Of a stretch of DNA of 64,000 nucleotides, positions 62,114-64,000 are shown one piece after another. The translations under genes were made by a program, and so were the position numbers. Source of the DNA: Aquificota bacterium (GTDB taxonomy: Bacteria; Aquificota; Aquificia; Aquificales; Aquificaceae); the NCBI GenBank assembly GCA_013153495.1, contig JAADEH010000001.1:82853-146852 (forward strand). The letters run 5' to 3'. The notes below the pieces were generated by a model that was not told the origin of the DNA, did not search any database, and saw only the letters and a list, made by a program, of their open reading frames with translations. Position 1 is the first letter of the stretch, and the number at the start of each line of letters is the position of its first letter.

Positions 62114-63538
62114 TTACAAATCGTTCCTTTCAACAAGATTTTCAAGGGCTTTCAAGAGAAACACCATGTCATCGGGATTGTGGTAGGAGAGGTCAACCTC
62201 CAACCCCTTAAGAAGGTTCACCGCTTTATCCTTATGAACTTGCGACAGGACGAAGGCGTATATACCCACAGCCATCCAGTCCTCGAAACTTCTCTCTTCT
62301 CCGATGAACTCTTCAAAAACCTGCCTGTAATCCTTCCGAATTTCGGAAAGCCTCAAAAGGGCAAAACTCCACAGGGCAACATCTCGGTCAAAGTTTAAAA
62401 GACCCTTTTCCCGAGTTTTAACGTCGTAGTAGCGGTATATTCCTCTTTCGGAAAGGAGGTTCTCCTTTATGTAGCGGGCACATTTCAGAGCGGTTTTAAG
62501 GAACCTATCCTCTCCCGTTTCCTTCCACGACTCTAAAAGGGCTATTATGGTCCAGGAGTTGTCCTCCACTATTATGGCTGTGTCGGTGGGCGGGGGCTTC
62601 CGTTTCCTTCTCTCCTCCGGTGGAAGGTTGTAGTATGCGGGGTCCGATATTTGAGCGTTCAGAAAGCAACCCGTTTCCCCGTGGTAGAGGGTATTTAAGA
62701 GATACCTTGCGGTTCCCTCGGCGGTTTTCAGGAATTTTAATTCACCGCTTGTGCGGTAAGCCTTTAAAAGAGCTATTACCATCTTTGAATTCACCCGAAG
62801 GGTCTTTGAAGTTTCAAAGTAAAAGTCGAAGGCTCTCGTTCTGTCGTAGAAGTTAAAGAAACCACCGTCCACGGGGTCGTATAGAAACTCTATGTCCTTT
62901 TTTAGGGAAAAGAGAACTTCCTCCCTCATAATACCCTTTTCGAGCAGGTAGGAGTAGGTCAGGGGGGTGGACCACTTGAAGACCCTACCCGATGCGGAGG
63001 GGGAGCTGAAACCTCCTTGAGTGGGGTCGAAGCGATCCCGCAAATCCCCGAGAAAGTGCTCGAGCAAAAACCTGTAAACCTCCCGGGAGACATTTTCTAT
63101 CCTGTAGGGCAGAACCGCTTCTTCCCGAGGGTGGGCGGACAGCGATGCGAGCGTGAGCATGTCCTCGAGGTCCTGAGCCTTCACCGCACCGTGAAACTTC
63201 AAAAGAACCCTCTCTTCGGGCGACAGAACAACCGTAAAGGGCGTTCCCCTGCCTCCGAACTTCAGAAAGAGTCTTCTGTCCCTGTCGCTGTCGAGTATGA
63301 GAGGAACGAACCTCTTCCTGAGCAGTCGGACTATCCTTTCCTCTTCAAGCTCTTTTTCGTATTCCCTGCACCAGCTACACCAAATTGCGGAAAAGTATAT
63401 GAACAGCGGCTTCCCGCTTCTTTTGGACATCTCCACCGCACGGTCGTAGTCTTCCAGCCAGGGGATTTTGGATTTTTCTATGTAGGACCTTTCGGTGCAA
63501 CTCAGGAGAAATATCACCAGAAAGGTGAAAAGTAACAT
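62114..63538 (-). CDS. Thioredoxin-domain lipoprotein with six-hairpin helical domain (DUF255-like)
   Basis: The ATG at 63538 gives a lipoprotein signal ([16 protein letters not shown]). A longer in-frame start at 63580 is possible. The 474-residue protein has a thioredoxin domain with [12 protein letters not shown] (CxxC) and cis-Pro in [10 protein letters not shown], followed by an alpha-barrel like YyaL/DUF255 ([31 protein letters not shown]). It is probably a disulfide- or redox-linked periplasmic protein. The promoter-like ATATTC upstream is shared with the divergent protease gene. Confidence 0.82.
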   Translation of the reverse strand: MLLFTFLVIFLLSCTERSYIEKSKIPWLEDYDRAVEMSKRSGKPLFIYFSAIWCSWCREYEKELEEERIVRLLRKRFVPLILDSDRDRRLFLKFGGRGTPFTVVLSPEERVLLKFHGAVKAQDLEDMLTLASLSAHPREEAVLPYRIENVSREVYRFLLEHFLGDLRDRFDPTQGGFSSPSASGRVFKWSTPLTYSYLLEKGIMREEVLFSLKKDIEFLYDPVDGGFFNFYDRTRAFDFYFETSKTLRVNSKMVIALLKAYRTSGELKFLKTAEGTARYLLNTLYHGETGCFLNAQISDPAYYNLPPEERRKRKPPPTDTAIIVEDNSWTIIALLESWKETGEDRFLKTALKCARYIKENLLSERGIYRYYDVKTREKGLLNFDRDVALWSFALLRLSEIRKDYRQVFEEFIGEERSFEDWMAVGIYAFVLSQVHKDKAVNLLKGLEVDLSYHNPDDMVFLLKALENLVERNDL

Positions 63539-63585
63539 AAGAATAACGATAGGCGGTAGAATATAGAAAAACAAAGACAAAAAGC

Positions 63586-64000
63586 ATGGGCACCCTGATA
63601 CTGATAACGCTACTCACGGTCTCCATACTCTTCGGAGAGGAGTATATCGTCAGGACGGAAGACCCTTCTCTCATACCCGGCAGGGTCCTTAAAAAAATCT
63701 CCGAAGATACCTATCTCGTGGATATTGAAGAAAGGATAAGGGGCTTGGCTTTTCCCGAGGGTGTAGTAGTTGAGAAGAACCACAAGCTCTACGCTCTCCA
63801 AACTCCCAACGACCCATGTTTGAGCTACAAGTGGGACTTGGACTTCATAAGGGCTTTCGATGCGTGGGATTTTAGCACCGGCTCGGGCACCATTTACGTT
63901 GCGGTTTTAGACACGGGAGTTAACTACAATCACCCCGACCTTCGGGACAACCTTTGGAGAAATCCCGATGAGGTTTGCGGGAACGGTTTAGACGACGACG
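63586..64000 (+). CDS. Subtilisin-like serine protease (S8), 5' part, cut by window end
   Basis: The 138 residues seen have a hydrophobic signal (LILITLLTVSILFGEE), a propeptide of about 60 residues and the start of the S8 catalytic domain with the Asp motif VAVLDTGVNYNHPDL. The His and Ser motifs lie beyond the window. It is exported. RNPDEVCGNGLDDD is a calcium- or loop-type insertion often seen in thermophile subtilases of this branch. Confidence 0.9.
   Translation, partial: MGTLILITLLTVSILFGEEYIVRTEDPSLIPGRVLKKISEDTYLVDIEERIRGLAFPEGVVVEKNHKLYALQTPNDPCLSYKWDLDFIRAFDAWDFSTGSGTIYVAVLDTGVNYNHPDLRDNLWRNPDEVCGNGLDDD

Overview
The window looks like chromosomal DNA of a thermophilic member of the Aquificota (Aquificaceae-like). 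The grounds are very compact gene packing with start/stop overlaps, moderate G+C, Lys/Glu/Arg-rich proteins, hisIE, CimA-type citramalate synthase, a cytosolic two-subunit NiFe hydrogenase, and a CRISPR-linked CalpS/CalpT/CalpL module of the kind described from the Aquificota genus Sulfurihydrogenibium. The genus cannot be fixed from sequence alone. I found no tRNA, rRNA or insertion sequence, and only one stretch longer than 300 bases lacks a gene: the CRISPR leader plus array.

Layout. 1-8.9 kb: end of a TrpG/PabA-type glutamine amidotransferase, a membrane diguanylate cyclase, a VTT membrane protein, a DUF2202 lipoprotein, then a tightly overlapping operon (HD-GYP/GGDEF protein, ArsA-type ATPase, TrkA-like protein, Kef-type antiporter), a decayed AbiEii-type toxin locus and a YqhA-family protein. 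8.9-22 kb: housekeeping genes (ribE, pyrK, a PolB-like exonuclease, nadD, pepA, hisIE, hemE, lpd, polX) with a second diguanylate cyclase, a flavin oxidoreductase, a KaiC-like ATPase and a small XRE regulator. 22.2-24.4 kb: a NiFe hydrogenase with an unusual proximal-cluster motif and no C-terminal processing peptide.

24.4-32 kb is the defence island. One strand carries an unrecognised 169-residue protein, a sigma-70-like protein (CalpS), a MazF-like/anti-sigma-like protein (CalpT), a Lon-SAVED protease with an intact Ser-Lys dyad (CalpL) and cas6, each start overlapping or close to the previous stop. The other strand carries cas2, cas1, a second cas2 and a truncated cas1-like gene. A nine-repeat CRISPR array follows. 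No cas10 or other type III effector gene is present, so the cyclic oligoadenylate signal would have to come from an effector encoded elsewhere. In the likely scheme, target RNA sensing elsewhere makes cA4, CalpL binds it through SAVED and cuts CalpT, and CalpS is released to redirect RNA polymerase.

32-42.8 kb is a copper/silver island: CusA-type RND pump, CopB-type P-type ATPase (CPH motif), and an operon with an outer-membrane channel, a CusB-type adaptor, a DUF411 protein, a Met-rich periplasmic protein, a DUF2231 membrane protein, a NosL-like protein and a 34-residue membrane peptide. The channel operon and copB share a GTTAA-T-TTAAC inverted repeat upstream. 42.8-64 kb: plsY, a GT39-like glycosyltransferase, cfa, an MlaF-like ABC ATPase, a metallo-beta-lactamase hydrolase, mutS2, dapB, a DUF374 acyltransferase, a KhtTU-like potassium/proton antiporter pair, guaB, dtd, a WD40 protein, thrS, plsC, cimA, a thioredoxin-domain lipoprotein and the start of a subtilisin-like protease cut by the window edge.

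A recurring feature is a TATAAT-like hexamer 5-9 bases before the start codon with no ribosome binding site between them, which suggests leaderless transcripts for several genes, some from nearly symmetric -10 elements shared by divergent genes.
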